DNA of 64,000 bases, taken from positions 62,001 to 126,000 of the forward strand of contig NZ_CP108430.1 of the NCBI RefSeq assembly GCF_041435335.1, read 5' to 3'. Below the pieces are notes generated by a model. It made no database searches and had not been told where the DNA came from. It saw only the letters and a program-made list of their open reading frames with translations. The position numbers were made by a program, and so were the translations under genes. Numbering within the stretch: position 1 is the first letter of the stretch; each line of letters starts with the position of its first letter. This DNA comes from Streptomyces sp. NBC_01283. GTDB lineage: Bacteria; Actinomycetota; Actinomycetes; Streptomycetales; Streptomycetaceae. Shown in pieces: positions 1 to 9,359 of the stretch.

Positions 1-3000
1 AGCCCGCTCCACCGGTCGGTGTCCGCGCGCACGTCGACGACCGGGATCGGCGGGACGCCGGGGGCCTGGTCCGGGTCCGAGGGGGCGTCGGTCAGCAGCA
101 GACGCGGCGCGCTGTCGCGCAGCACCAGGGCCGTCCGGTCGGCAGGGGAAGCAGGGTCGATCGGCACATACGCGCCACCGGCCTTGAGCACGGCGAGCAC
201 GGCGACAACCAGATGCTCGGTCCGGTCCAGGCGCAGCGCGACCAGAACCTCCGGCCCGACACCCAGGCCCCGCAGATGGCGGGCCAGGCGGTTGGCGCGT
301 GCGTTCAGGTTCCGGTACGAGAGGCTGCGGCCCTCGGCGGTGACCGCGACCGCGTCCGGGGTCGCGGCTGCCACTTCCTCGAACCATTCGTGGACGCACC
401 GGCCCGGCGCTTGTGCGGCCGGCGCCTCGCTCCGCTCCGCCAGGACCTGGCGGCGTACCTCGTCGCCCAGGACAGGCAGTTCGAGAGCGGGGTGCTGGGC
501 GGCCCGGTCGCCGTGGAGGGCGTCGGCGAGTCGCGCCAGCGCCGTCTCGAGGTAGTCGATGACGGACTGCGGGTCGTAGGGCAGGCCGGCCCGCCCCTGG
601 ACGGTGAAGCGTCCGTGGCGGCCGCTGATCGCCACCTCCACGGGCTCAGCGCGCCCGTCGTCCGCGGCACTCCCGTTCGCGTGCGGGCCCCGGAAGTCGA
701 GGATCATGTCGAACCGCCGAGGGTGGGCGCGGTGGCCGAAGCCGGGCAGTTCCCGGTCCATGCGATGCACCAGGTCCCGCACGCTCATCCCGGTCAACTC
801 GACTTGAACCGGCCGGGTCTCGCCGGCCGCGGTGCTGCGGAAGCACACGTCCGCGCGCCCGCTGAACATCGACACCGCCAGGGCCCAGCCCGCGTGGAAG
901 AGCGCCGCCGGGTCGGTCCCGAGTTTCTTCGCGCAGCTGCGGACCCGTTCGCCGAGGAGGGGGTCGAGCACCCGGCTCCGAACGGAGAGCCCGGCATCCC
1001 CGTCGGCCTTCAGTTCTCCTGCGGGCTCCTCGACGACCAGGTCGCCCAGCAGCGCCCGTACGTCTGCGGCGAGCCGTTCGAGAACCCGCCCGTACAGTGC
1101 GGCGACCCGCTGCGCGTATTCCTGGTCGAGCAGTTGCCGCTGGTACTGCATGGTCAGCCGCAGCCGGTCGCCGTCGGGATGAGCGAACACGGTCATGGGG
1201 AAGTGGCTGAGGGAGTGCAGGCCGATGCCGGTGACGGCGAAGCCCGCCGCCTCGGCCGCCTCGGCCGCGGCCTCCCTGTCCAGGGGAAAGGACTCGAAGC
1301 CGATGACGGTGTCGAACAGCGTCGGCAGCCCGGCGGCGCTCTGGATCTCGCCGAGTCCGCAGGGAGGGCGGCCCAGCAGGGTTCCCTGCCGTTGCTGCAG
1401 CTGCTCCAGCAGCTGTGCGGCGGTCTCCTGCGGGTCGCAGCGCACCCGTACCGGCACGGTGTTGATGAAGGTTCCCACCATGCGGTCCGCGTCGGGCAGC
1501 TCGGCGGGCCGTCCGGCCACCGCGGCGCCGAACACCACGTCCTGGCGGTTGGTCAGATGGCTGAGGACGACGGCCCAGGCCCCCTGCACCAGGGTGTTGA
1601 GGGTGACCCCGATGTCGGCGGCCCGGTCCGGCAGTGCCAGGGCCGCGGCGGCCGGCAGGGGGACGTCGACGCGGTCGGTGCCGCCCGCCGAACCGGCGGG
1701 GGCGGTGCCGGCGGTGAGCAGCGACGGCTCCGTCAGGCCTGCCAGCTCCTGCGCCCAGGCGCGGGCCGCCGCCTGTGTGTCCTGCCGGTCCAGCCAGGCA
1801 AGGTAGTCGCGGTAGCTGGGGGCCGGTGGCAGCGCGGCGGCTCCCTGATCGGCGTAGAGCCGCATCAGGTCCTGGGCCAGCAGGGGCAGGCACCAGCCGT
1901 CGAGGGTGGCATGGTGGGCCGACAGGATCAGCACATGACGGTCCTCGGCCAGCGTCAGCAGCGACATGCGCAGCACCGGTGGCACCGCGAGGTCGAAGTG
2001 GACCGTCAGGTCACTCGACAGGAACTGCCGGTAGGCGCTGTCGCGCATGGCTTCGCCAAGGCTGCTCAGGTCGAGGTACTGCCAGGGCAACTCGACGCCG
2101 TCCACGACGAACTGGACGAGGGTGCCGTCGGGTCCCGGCGCGTAGCCGGCCCGCAGGCCGGGGTGCCGGTCGACCAGGGCCTGTGCGGCAGCGCGCAGGT
2201 GCGCGGGGTCGACCGGCCCGGACAGGCGCAAGGTGTACTGGACCTGGTAGGTGTCGACCTCGGCGGATGTCTCGTGCTCCATCAGCGAGTGCACCAGCAG
2301 CCCCTGCGGAAGCGGTGCGAGAGGCCAGACATCGGACAGGCCCGGATAGTGCTGCTGCCAGTCGTCGAGTTCCTGCTGGGTGACACCGGGCAGGAGCACG
2401 TCCGACGGTGTCAGGCCGCCCGCGCCGGTCCGGACGGCATGCCGGGAGATCGCGTCGAGCGCCAGGCCCCACAGATCCGCCAGCTCCTGCACCTCGGCGG
2501 CGGTGAGGACGGCCCCGGAGCCGGTGAACACGGCTTCGAGGCACGGGCCTTCGCCGGTGTCGACCAGGGCGGTCCGGACGGCGAGGTCGACATCCGCGCC
2601 GGCGTCCGGTGCTGCGGGCACGGTCCAGCCCTCGGCCGGAGTGAATCCCGCACCAGGCAGGTCCGTGGCGGGGGCCGGGAACCGGCCCAGGTGGGCGAAG
2701 GAGATCCGGCCGCTTGCCGAGCGCTCCAGGACGGCAGCAGTCCTGGGGTTGAGGTGGCGCAGGAGGCGGTAGCCGATCCCCTGGTCGGGCAGGGCGCGCA
2801 GCTGCTCCTTCACCGCCTTGACAGCGGTGCCGGCGGCGGATCCGCCCGCGAACGCCTCTTCCAGGTCGACTCCGGTCACATCCAGGCGTACCGGGGTGCT
2901 GCCGGTCAACCGGCCGACGGTCCGGGACAGTTCGACGCCGGCCACCTCGGCCGCCGCCCGGCCGTACTCGTCCAGGCGGATCAGCACGGACGACGCGTCG

Positions 3001-5732
3001 GCCCCGGATGCCGCTCGCCGATTCGCCAGGGCCAGCGCGAGCGCCGTGAGCAGAGCGTCCTCGACCCCGCAGCGGAAGGCGGCCGGGAGAGCGGCCAGGA
3101 GGGTGTCGGTGACGGAGGCCGGGAGCAGGATCCGGGCGCCGACCGGTGCGGGGTCCGCGCCGTCGGCCGGGTTCCGGCGGCGCGCACCGACAGCCGGGTC
3201 GGGCCCGTCGACGCCGGCGAGCCAGGCGTCCAGCTCGGCCACGCGCGCGGGCCGGTGCGCCTCCTCGGTCAGGGCGCGGGCGACGGACTGCAGCGGTGCG
3301 GTGACCGGGGGCAGTTCGACGTCCAGGCCGGTCCGGAGCTGTTCCCCGGCCGTGCGGAGGTCGGCGAGGAGGATGCGCCAGGAGTGGGCGTCCACCAGGA
3401 GATGGTGCAGGACCATCAGCAGCCGCCCCGCCCCGCGGCTGCCCGCGTCGAACCAGGTGAACTGCGCCACCGGGCCGGCCGCCGGGTCCAACCGGGCGGC
3501 GGCAGCCTCGAGTTCGGTGCGCAGCAGGCGGTTCCACTCCTCGGCCCGCTCGGTGCCCGCCGCGGCCTCCCAGGGGGCGTCGGCGGCGACCCGGTGGATC
3601 AGGGGGTCCGCGGTCACCGAGCCCGGCGGGGCCACGACGAGCCCGCCTCCGTCGGATTCCGTCACGCGGGCGCGGAGCATGTCGTGATGGTCGATCAGCG
3701 CGGCCAGGGTGGCGGCCAGGGTGGTCCGGTCCAGGCCTTGGGAAAGGTTCAGGAGTATCGCCTGGCAGTATCGCGCCGCGCCGGGCCCCAGCTCGTGCAG
3801 GAGGTGAGTCGCAGGGAGGTGCAGCAGCCGCCCCGCTCCCCCGTCGGCGAGTTCCGTGGCAGGGTCCGGTTCCGCCACGCCGATCGCGTCGGCGAGGGCG
3901 GCCACCGTGCGGGACTCGAAGATCTGCCGGAAGGAGACCTCCACTCCTCGTGCCCGTATCTGTGAAGCGACCCGCATGGCCTGGATGCTGTCTCCACCCA
4001 GCGACAGGAAGTCGTCGTCGATGCCGACCCGGGCGAGGCAGAGCACCTCGGCGAAGGCGTCGGCGAGTGCCTCCTCGACCGGGGAGCGGGGCGCACGGTA
4101 GTCAGCCCCGCGGGACTGCGGCCGAGGCAGCGCCGCCTTGTCCGCCTTGCCGTTCGGCGTCAGCGGCATCTCGTCGATGACCATGATCTTTCCGGGTACC
4201 ATGCCCTCCGGCAGACGCCGGGCCAAGAACGCACGGAGCTCGGCCGCGCCGAGTCCCGGCCCCAGGGTGAGCTGCCCTGCCCCGCCCACGGGCTCGGCTC
4301 GCTGGGTCCCTGTATCGGACGCCGGCACCACGAAGCCGACCAGCTGTTTTCCGCCGGTGCCGGTGTCTTGGACCACGACGGCGGCCTGACGGACCCTCGG
4401 ATGCGTCGCGAGAGCCGTCTCCACCTCGCCGAGTTCGATCCGCTGTCCCCGCAGCTTCACCTGGTCGTCGCTGCGGCCCAGATACTCCAACTGCCCGTCG
4501 GCGCCTATTCGGGCCACGTCGCCGGTGCGGTACATCCGTCCGCCCGCGGGGCCCAACGGATCGGCCAAAAACCGCGTCGCGGTCTGGGCCGGGCGCCCCA
4601 GATATCCGCGGGCCAGCCCCGGGCCCGCCAGGTACAGGTCGCCGGCCTGCCCCTCGGCGACTGGCGTGAGGTCCTCGCCGAGCAGATACGCACGGGCGTC
4701 CGTCATCGCGGTGCCGATCGGCACCGCACCGTCGCGGAGCGGTCCGCCGAACGTGGCCCACACGGTGGCCTCGGTCGGACCGTAGGCGTTGAACAGCCGT
4801 CGCGCGGCGCCCCATTCGGCCACGAGGGCGGGGGTGCTCGCCTCCCCTCCGACCACCATGACCCGCAGCTGGTCCAGGGATGCCGCGGTGCCTGCGGGCA
4901 GCGTGGCCAGTACGCTCGGCGGCAGCGTCGCGTGCGTCACCTCGCGCTCCGCCAGGAGCGCGGCCAGCTCCTCACCCACCAGTTGTTCCTGCGCCGGGAG
5001 GACGAGCAGGGCCCCCGTGGTCAAGGCCGTCACCAGGTCCCACACCGACATGTCGAAGCTGAGCGCCGCGTACTGCAGCACTCGGGCGCCCGCACAGTCA
5101 CCGAGTTCACCTACCCGCATGGCCTCGGCCCGGAGTGCGGCGAGCCCGGAGTGCGTCACCGTCACCCCCTTGGGCCGGCCCGTGGAGCCCGAGGTGTAGA
5201 TGACATACGCGGCGTTGGCCACGCTCAGCGGCCCGACCCGGCCCGAGTCGACCGGGTCCGACTCCGGCGCACCACGCCGAGCCGCCGCAGTGTCCGGTGC
5301 ATCCACGACCAGCACGTCCGCCTCGAGCCCCGCGGGCAGCCGCACGGCGGCGGCTCGTGTGGTGAGCACGGCAGTCGGGGCGGCATCGGCTGCCATGTAC
5401 GCGATGCGCTTCTCCGGATGGCCCAGGTCCCAGGGCAGATAGGCTGCGCCGGCCTTCATGATGCCGAGCAGCGCTGCGATCTGCTCGACCGAGCGCGGCA
5501 TCGCCAGGGCCACGGTCTGCTCCGGGCCGATACCGCGGCCGATCAGCCAGTGCGCGAACCTGTTCGCCGACGCGTTCAGCTCCCGGTACGTCCAGACCGT
5601 GCCGGCACACTCGACGGCCGGATTCTGCGGCACCTCCCGTACCCGTGCCTCGAACAGCTCGGTGAAGGTGGCCGGAGGAACACCCGTCCCGGCGAACGGC
5701 ACGTCAGCGGACGATCCTCGTGGGTCGCTCAC
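1..5732 (-). CDS. Nonribosomal peptide synthetase, A-T-E-C-(partial C)-A..., runs off the left edge
   Basis: About 1910 residues are visible and the frame is still open at the window edge. The GTG start at 5732 has GGAG 7 nt upstream. Domain order: adenylation (about residues 20-520; [10 protein letters not shown] near 180, NAYGPTE near 316), carrier (LGGDSIQ, Ser near 581), epimerisation-like (HHLLVDAHSW near 776), condensation (HHATLDGWC near 1274), about 200 residues resembling only the C-terminal lobe of a second condensation domain, then a second adenylation domain from about 1780. The protein begins with A and has no condensation partner of its own. My hand-read selectivity pocket of the first A domain is D-M-W-T-V-G-A-V-W-K, which suggests a hydrophobic or aromatic residue at low confidence. 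The E domain looks atypical: the usual EGHGR stretch reads DEYGR. The P450 gene lies 40 nt upstream in the same direction. Confidence 0.93.
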   Translation of the reverse strand, partial: MSDPRGSSADVPFAGTGVPPATFTELFEARVREVPQNPAVECAGTVWTYRELNASANRFAHWLIGRGIGPEQTVALAMPRSVEQIAALLGIMKAGAAYLPWDLGHPEKRIAYMAADAAPTAVLTTRAAAVRLPAGLEADVLVVDAPDTAAARRGAPESDPVDSGRVGPLSVANAAYVIYTSGSTGRPKGVTVTHSGLAALRAEAMRVGELGDCAGARVLQYAALSFDMSVWDLVTALTTGALLVLPAQEQLVGEELAALLAEREVTHATLPPSVLATLPAGTAASLDQLRVMVVGGEASTPALVAEWGAARRLFNAYGPTEATVWATFGGPLRDGAVPIGTAMTDARAYLLGEDLTPVAEGQAGDLYLAGPGLARGYLGRPAQTATRFLADPLGPAGGRMYRTGDVARIGADGQLEYLGRSDDQVKLRGQRIELGEVETALATHPRVRQAAVVVQDTGTGGKQLVGFVVPASDTGTQRAEPVGGAGQLTLGPGLGAAELRAFLARRLPEGMVPGKIMVIDEMPLTPNGKADKAALPRPQSRGADYRAPRSPVEEALADAFAEVLCLARVGIDDDFLSLGGDSIQAMRVASQIRARGVEVSFRQIFESRTVAALADAIGVAEPDPATELADGGAGRLLHLPATHLLHELGPGAARYCQAILLNLSQGLDRTTLAATLAALIDHHDMLRARVTESDGGGLVVAPPGSVTADPLIHRVAADAPWEAAAGTERAEEWNRLLRTELEAAAARLDPAAGPVAQFTWFDAGSRGAGRLLMVLHHLLVDAHSWRILLADLRTAGEQLRTGLDVELPPVTAPLQSVARALTEEAHRPARVAELDAWLAGVDGPDPAVGARRRNPADGADPAPVGARILLPASVTDTLLAALPAAFRCGVEDALLTALALALANRRAASGADASSVLIRLDEYGRAAAEVAGVELSRTVGRLTGSTPVRLDVTGVDLEEAFAGGSAAGTAVKAVKEQLRALPDQGIGYRLLRHLNPRTAAVLERSASGRISFAHLGRFPAPATDLPGAGFTPAEGWTVPAAPDAGADVDLAVRTALVDTGEGPCLEAVFTGSGAVLTAAEVQELADLWGLALDAISRHAVRTGAGGLTPSDVLLPGVTQQELDDWQQHYPGLSDVWPLAPLPQGLLVHSLMEHETSAEVDTYQVQYTLRLSGPVDPAHLRAAAQALVDRHPGLRAGYAPGPDGTLVQFVVDGVELPWQYLDLSSLGEAMRDSAYRQFLSSDLTVHFDLAVPPVLRMSLLTLAEDRHVLILSAHHATLDGWCLPLLAQDLMRLYADQGAAALPPAPSYRDYLAWLDRQDTQAAARAWAQELAGLTEPSLLTAGTAPAGSAGGTDRVDVPLPAAAALALPDRAADIGVTLNTLVQGAWAVVLSHLTNRQDVVFGAAVAGRPAELPDADRMVGTFINTVPVRVRCDPQETAAQLLEQLQQRQGTLLGRPPCGLGEIQSAAGLPTLFDTVIGFESFPLDREAAAEAAEAAGFAVTGIGLHSLSHFPMTVFAHPDGDRLRLTMQYQRQLLDQEYAQRVAALYGRVLERLAADVRALLGDLVVEEPAGELKADGDAGLSVRSRVLDPLLGERVRSCAKKLGTDPAALFHAGWALAVSMFSGRADVCFRSTAAGETRPVQVELTGMSVRDLVHRMDRELPGFGHRAHPRRFDMILDFRGPHANGSAADDGRAEPVEVAISGRHGRFTVQGRAGLPYDPQSVIDYLETALARLADALHGDRAAQHPALELPVLGDEVRRQVLAERSEAPAAQAPGRCVHEWFEEVAAATPDAVAVTAEGRSLSYRNLNARANRLARHLRGLGVGPEVLVALRLDRTEHLVVAVLAVLKAGGAYVPIDPASPADRTALVLRDSAPRLLLTDAPSDPDQAPGVPPIPVVDVRADTDRWSG

Positions 5733-5772
5733 GAATTCTCCAGAGTCTCGGGACGATAAAGGGGATCGAGGG

Positions 5773-6993
5773 CTACCTGGCTGAACTCAAAGAGACCGGC
5801 AGACTGCTGTATCCGTGCAGGAAGTTGGAGTGGATGGGCCTGGCCGGGCCGTTCGGCACGGCTTCTGCGACGTGAGTGCGCAGGGCGGAGAGCATGGCGG
5901 CGATCTCGGCCCGGCCCAGGTAGGCGCCGGGGCAGAAGTGCGGTCCGTAGCCGAACGCCACATGCTTGCCGGGAGTCCGGCCCAGGTCGAAGGAACCGGG
6001 GTCGGCGAAAAGGTCCTCGTCGTAGTTGGCTGAACTGTTCCAGAGCGTGACGACGTCGCCGGCGCGAAGGAGCCGGCCCCCGATCTCGACGTCCTCGCGG
6101 ACCCGCCGGCCGAAGTGCATGGCGGGGCTGACCCAGCGCAGTACCTCTTCCACGGCGCTGTCCACGGTGACTTCCCCGGACTTGAGCCGCCGCCACTGCT
6201 CCGGGTGCTCCATCAGCGCGCGCACGCCACTGATCATCGAGAGCCTGCTGGTCTCGTCGCCGCCGATGATGATGCTGTAGCAGTTGAAAATGATCTCCTG
6301 CTCGGTGAGCGGCTCGCCGTTGATGGTGCTGGTCGTGAGGATGCTCAGCACATCGTCACGCGGGTCCTTGCGCCGCACCGCGGCCAACTCCGCGAAGTAG
6401 AAGAGCAGTTCGTTGCGCGCGACGATCGCCTCGTCCGCGGAGCTGCCCTCGTCCTCGGTGCTGAGCGCCTCCTTCGTCAGGACCAGCAGATCGTCGCGGT
6501 CACCGGCAGGAACCCCCAGCAGGTCGGCGATGGTGGCCATCGGTATGTGCTCCGCGACGTCCTTGGCGAAGTCGCAGTCCCCGGCCTCGACAGCGCTCCG
6601 CACCAACTGGTCCGTGCGCTCCCGCACTCCGGCGACGACCGGTTCGAGCACCCGGGGTGCGAACGCCTTCAGCATCAAGTTGCGCAGTTCACGGTGGCGT
6701 TGGCCGTCCGTGACGGCGAGCATCTTGCCCGCGGCCGAGTCCCCGCCCTCCAGCAGAGTCGCCAGCACATTGCCGTACTCGGAGGTGAAGCGCTTGTTGT
6801 CCCGGTAGACCTCCATCACATCGCGGTAGCGCGAGAGCACCCAGAAGCCGGGCACGGCACGGTCCTCCACCTCGTGCCAGTGGACCGGACTCGCCGACCG
6901 GAACCGGCGCCACATCTCCACGAGTTCGGCATCGGCCGCGAGGAAGGTTTGCGGGTCGGTAAGGTCGGCGCACTCAACAGTCAGGGTGGTCAC
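5773..6993 (-). CDS. Cytochrome P450
   Basis: This encodes a soluble actinobacterial P450 of 406 residues. The I-helix oxygen-activation motif (IIGGDETSR), the ExxR helix (EEVLRW) and the haem Cys loop (FGYGPHFCPG) are all present. I chose GTG at 6993 because GGGAG lies about 8 nt upstream; a TTG at 7053 has no better site. It precedes the NRPS by 40 nt and is probably co-transcribed with it. P450s in this position commonly hydroxylate an amino acid while it is bound to an NRPS carrier protein, or the finished peptide. The GGDETSR helix and the WNSSAN stretch recall carrier-bound-substrate P450s such as CYP163, but that comparison is from memory. An electron-partner gene is not visible nearby. 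Confidence 0.93.
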   Translation of the reverse strand: MTTLTVECADLTDPQTFLAADAELVEMWRRFRSASPVHWHEVEDRAVPGFWVLSRYRDVMEVYRDNKRFTSEYGNVLATLLEGGDSAAGKMLAVTDGQRHRELRNLMLKAFAPRVLEPVVAGVRERTDQLVRSAVEAGDCDFAKDVAEHIPMATIADLLGVPAGDRDDLLVLTKEALSTEDEGSSADEAIVARNELLFYFAELAAVRRKDPRDDVLSILTTSTINGEPLTEQEIIFNCYSIIIGGDETSRLSMISGVRALMEHPEQWRRLKSGEVTVDSAVEEVLRWVSPAMHFGRRVREDVEIGGRLLRAGDVVTLWNSSANYDEDLFADPGSFDLGRTPGKHVAFGYGPHFCPGAYLGRAEIAAMLSALRTHVAEAVPNGPARPIHSNFLHGYSSLPVSLSSAR

Positions 6994-7309
6994 GATTGTT
7001 CTCCCGCCTTTTCCTGGCACTGGGAACTCACAACGGATTCTGGGGTTCGCCAACGATGCGCGACATCTACGCGGACTGTAACGCAGTCGACCCCGAACTC
7101 AGCGGCCCGGATTCGCCCGAATCTCCCGATGTCCGGTCGCCAGGACAGCCCTGCGTTTCGGGTAATTCATCCGGGGCGTGCGCAAGGGGCGGCACCATCA
7201 GCCTTGTCCGACAAGACCCTGAGTGGGACCATTGCCGGGCGGTTCACCGCCCGATCAATAGGCTGGTTGATTTCTCCGAACCGCCCATTCCGAACTCCAT
7301 GGAGTCTAC
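6994..7309. promoter_or_regulatory. Divergent promoter region with several short palindromes
   Basis: This 316-nt gap lies between the divergent P450/NRPS operon and the small YidB-like gene. It contains a perfect 13-nt palindrome CTTGTCCGACAAG (7203-7215), a perfect GGGCGG-TTCA-CCGCCC (7237-7252), and an ATCAA...TTGAT inverted repeat just after it. No open frame here looks protein-coding. The palindromes are candidate operators for a regulator that I cannot identify. Confidence 0.5.
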
Positions 7310-7747
7310 GTGACCGAGAATCTTTCAACCCCTGCCGGGCAGGGCGATGAAAGCGCATCCGGAAATCTCGACGGCTATTACTGCGTCGCCGTGATACCCG
7401 AACCGGGCCTCACGGAGACGAGTGAAGAAGCGTTCGCCCGAGCCGAATCCCAGGGGCTCATGATTCCGCTCGCACAGGTGTACCAAGCGAAGTCCTGGGT
7501 TTCAACAGGCGCCAACACGCCGCTCATGCGGCAGGACGTGGTCAACGGCATAGGCCAGGACAACCTGGAAGCCCTCGCCGCGGCTTCGGGGATCTCGGTC
7601 GACGATGTCGTCGCCGAGGCGGTCGAGAAGCTGCCGGCACTTGTGGACGGAGCTTCTCCGCAAGGAACACTGATCGTCGACCCCGAGAACCCGCCGACGG
7701 TCGGTCTGGGAATCGCGAAGATCCTCCTCGCGAAGGTCTCCGAGTAG
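7310..7747 (+). CDS. Small YidB/DUF937-like protein
   Basis: A 145-residue acidic protein with a GTG start at 7310 and GGAG 5-8 nt upstream. Residues about 60-120 resemble the C-terminal half of YidB family proteins: SWVSTGAN, then GQDNLEALAAASG, then EKLPALVDGASPQG. This is the usual SW-GxN / LxxLAxxxG / LPxLVDxLTPxG pattern of that family. The N-terminal 55 residues are unlike YidB and no signal peptide or membrane segment is evident. YidB has no established biochemical role. The gene stands between the P450/NRPS operon and the sugar dehydratase, so it probably belongs to the cluster, but its function is unknown. The family call rests on pattern memory, not a search. Confidence 0.7.
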   Translation: MTENLSTPAGQGDESASGNLDGYYCVAVIPEPGLTETSEEAFARAESQGLMIPLAQVYQAKSWVSTGANTPLMRQDVVNGIGQDNLEALAAASGISVDDVVAEAVEKLPALVDGASPQGTLIVDPENPPTVGLGIAKILLAKVSE

Positions 7748-7765
7748 CGCCGGAGCGCCTGCCCG

Positions 7766-9151
7766 CTATGCCTCGAGCGTGTTCAGGCACACCAGCAGGG
7801 TACGGGCCTGTGCACTGACGTAGTGGCTGTACCGGGTGAACGCGGCGAGCTGATCGCGGGAGACCCAGCGGAACCCGGGCGGTTCCTGCAGGGGCGCCTC
7901 ACTCTCGGTGGCCTCGACGACGAGGTACCGGCTCACCGCGTTGAGGAAGCGGCCTCCCTCCTCCGAGAGCAGCGCCGAGTAGCGGATCCGCGGCGGCGCG
8001 GCGGACCTCACCACGCCGAGGAAGGGCGGCTGCTCCCCTGCAGGCAGGTGCTCGTGATTGCGCGGCACGCACTGCACGGTGGGACCGAGCTCCAGGTCGG
8101 AGAATCCGGCCTCCGCACGAGCGCTGACCAGGACGTGCGGCACGCCGTTGAAGGTGCGGGTCAGGAACGCGACGATGCCCTGGCCGTTCGGTTCGAAGAG
8201 CGGCTGGGTCCACTCGCCCACCTCTCGGTTGCCTGCCCGCACCGACACGGCCATGACACGGAAGTACCGTTCGTCGTCATGGTGGATGGAGTACTCGTCG
8301 CGCGTCCAGCCCGGGATGTCGGCGAGCGAGACCGGCACCCCGGTGATCGGGGTCACCGACCGCCGCGCCGCGAGCCACGACAGCACTTCGGTGTCGGAGT
8401 GCAGGGCGAAGGAAGCACCGGCCCCGTACAGGCCGGCCAGAGCCGAGCGGGCGTCGAAGTTCATCGTGTTGTCGTGGCCCAGCAGTTCATGGATCTGCCC
8501 CAGGGTGAGCCAGCGGAAGTCCTCGTGGTCGGGGACCGGGTCCGTCACCTCCACGACCATGTTGCGGTTGCGCTTTCGGCGGAACCACGAGCCGTGCTCA
8601 CTTTGCAGCACGTCCGACAGGATGCGGCCGCGGGACCTGTCGGTGAAGTACTCCAGGTAGCGGACGTCCGCACCCTTGTGGATCTTGGTGTAGTTGCTGT
8701 ATGTGGCCTGCACGGTGGGCGAGATCTGCACCAGCCCGGGATTGCCCGGCTCCATCTTGGCCTGCATGAGGAAGTGCAGGACCCCGTCGAACTCCCGCGC
8801 AAGAACGCCCAGGATGCCGACCTCGAGCTGGGCGATGATGGGCTGGTGCCAGCTCACGCGGTCGGGGTGCTCACCCATGCTGGCGCGGAGCCCCTGAACG
8901 GTGAAGAACCGCCCGCTGCGGTGCACCAGGTTGCCGGTCTCCTGCGAGAAGGACCAGCCGTCGAGCTCCGCGAACGGGATGCGCTGCACCGTGGGGTCGA
9001 CTTCCTTGCGGCGCCGTTGCACCCAGGCGGTGATGTCCTCCACGGACTCGCCCCGCCGTGCGGCTGCGGACCGTGTGATGCGCTCGGGCAGCACGGGGTC
9101 CTCGCGATCCGTGAGCTGCGGCCGATCCTGACTGTCCTTCGCACTCTGCAA
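7766..9151 (-). CDS. NDP-hexose 2,3-dehydratase
   Basis: This enzyme family (EvaA, TylX3, OleV) removes the C2 hydroxyl of NDP-4-keto-6-deoxyhexose in the first step towards 2-deoxysugars. The 461 residues show the family's internal duplication: each half carries a long W...GxL..R.GRFF or ...GVPVSL segment followed by QPLFxPNGQGIV / QPIIAQLEVGILG and an E-x-G-PTVQ motif (SPTVQATYSN in one half, GPTVQCVPRN in the other). The TTG start at 9151 has GAGGAG 6 nt upstream. It converges on the YidB-like gene with an 18-nt gap and diverges from the glycosyltransferase gene. No other deoxysugar genes (synthase, 4,6-dehydratase, 3-ketoreductase, aminotransferase) are visible, so the rest must lie outside the window or elsewhere in the genome. 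Confidence 0.88.
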   Translation of the reverse strand: MQSAKDSQDRPQLTDREDPVLPERITRSAAARRGESVEDITAWVQRRRKEVDPTVQRIPFAELDGWSFSQETGNLVHRSGRFFTVQGLRASMGEHPDRVSWHQPIIAQLEVGILGVLAREFDGVLHFLMQAKMEPGNPGLVQISPTVQATYSNYTKIHKGADVRYLEYFTDRSRGRILSDVLQSEHGSWFRRKRNRNMVVEVTDPVPDHEDFRWLTLGQIHELLGHDNTMNFDARSALAGLYGAGASFALHSDTEVLSWLAARRSVTPITGVPVSLADIPGWTRDEYSIHHDDERYFRVMAVSVRAGNREVGEWTQPLFEPNGQGIVAFLTRTFNGVPHVLVSARAEAGFSDLELGPTVQCVPRNHEHLPAGEQPPFLGVVRSAAPPRIRYSALLSEEGGRFLNAVSRYLVVEATESEAPLQEPPGFRWVSRDQLAAFTRYSHYVSAQARTLLVCLNTLEA

Positions 9152-9174
9152 CGCCGGCTCCTCACCAGGTTGAT

Positions 9175-9189
9175 GATGCCGTCGGCATC
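9175..9189. promoter_or_regulatory. Perfect 15-nt palindrome in a divergent promoter
   Basis: GATGCCG-T-CGGCATC lies 24 nt upstream of the dehydratase start and 170 nt upstream of the glycosyltransferase start, within the 208-nt divergent spacer. A GGTCTGCC...GGCAGACC inverted pair follows in the same spacer. It is a candidate operator controlling both directions; the regulator is not identified. Confidence 0.4.
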
Positions 9190-9359
9190 GGTCTGCCCTG
9201 CCGCGAGTGTGGGCACCAAGGCTTGGGCCGATCTATGCCCGCCCTTGCGGAGCCGAGGATCGGCAGACCCCGGCGGCCGAGCAAGGGCGGCCCAAGACCG
9301 GCTTTAGGCAGTCCGCCCAGGGTTCTCGATATCCCGCTATCGATGGAGGAGTTGGTGCT

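Noticed and set aside
213..3965. A 1250-codon open frame on the plus strand opposite the left-hand NRPS gene
   Set aside because: It is a mirror frame of the NRPS: high-GC third positions keep stops away. It has no domain motifs, and the minus strand shows complete NRPS core motifs.
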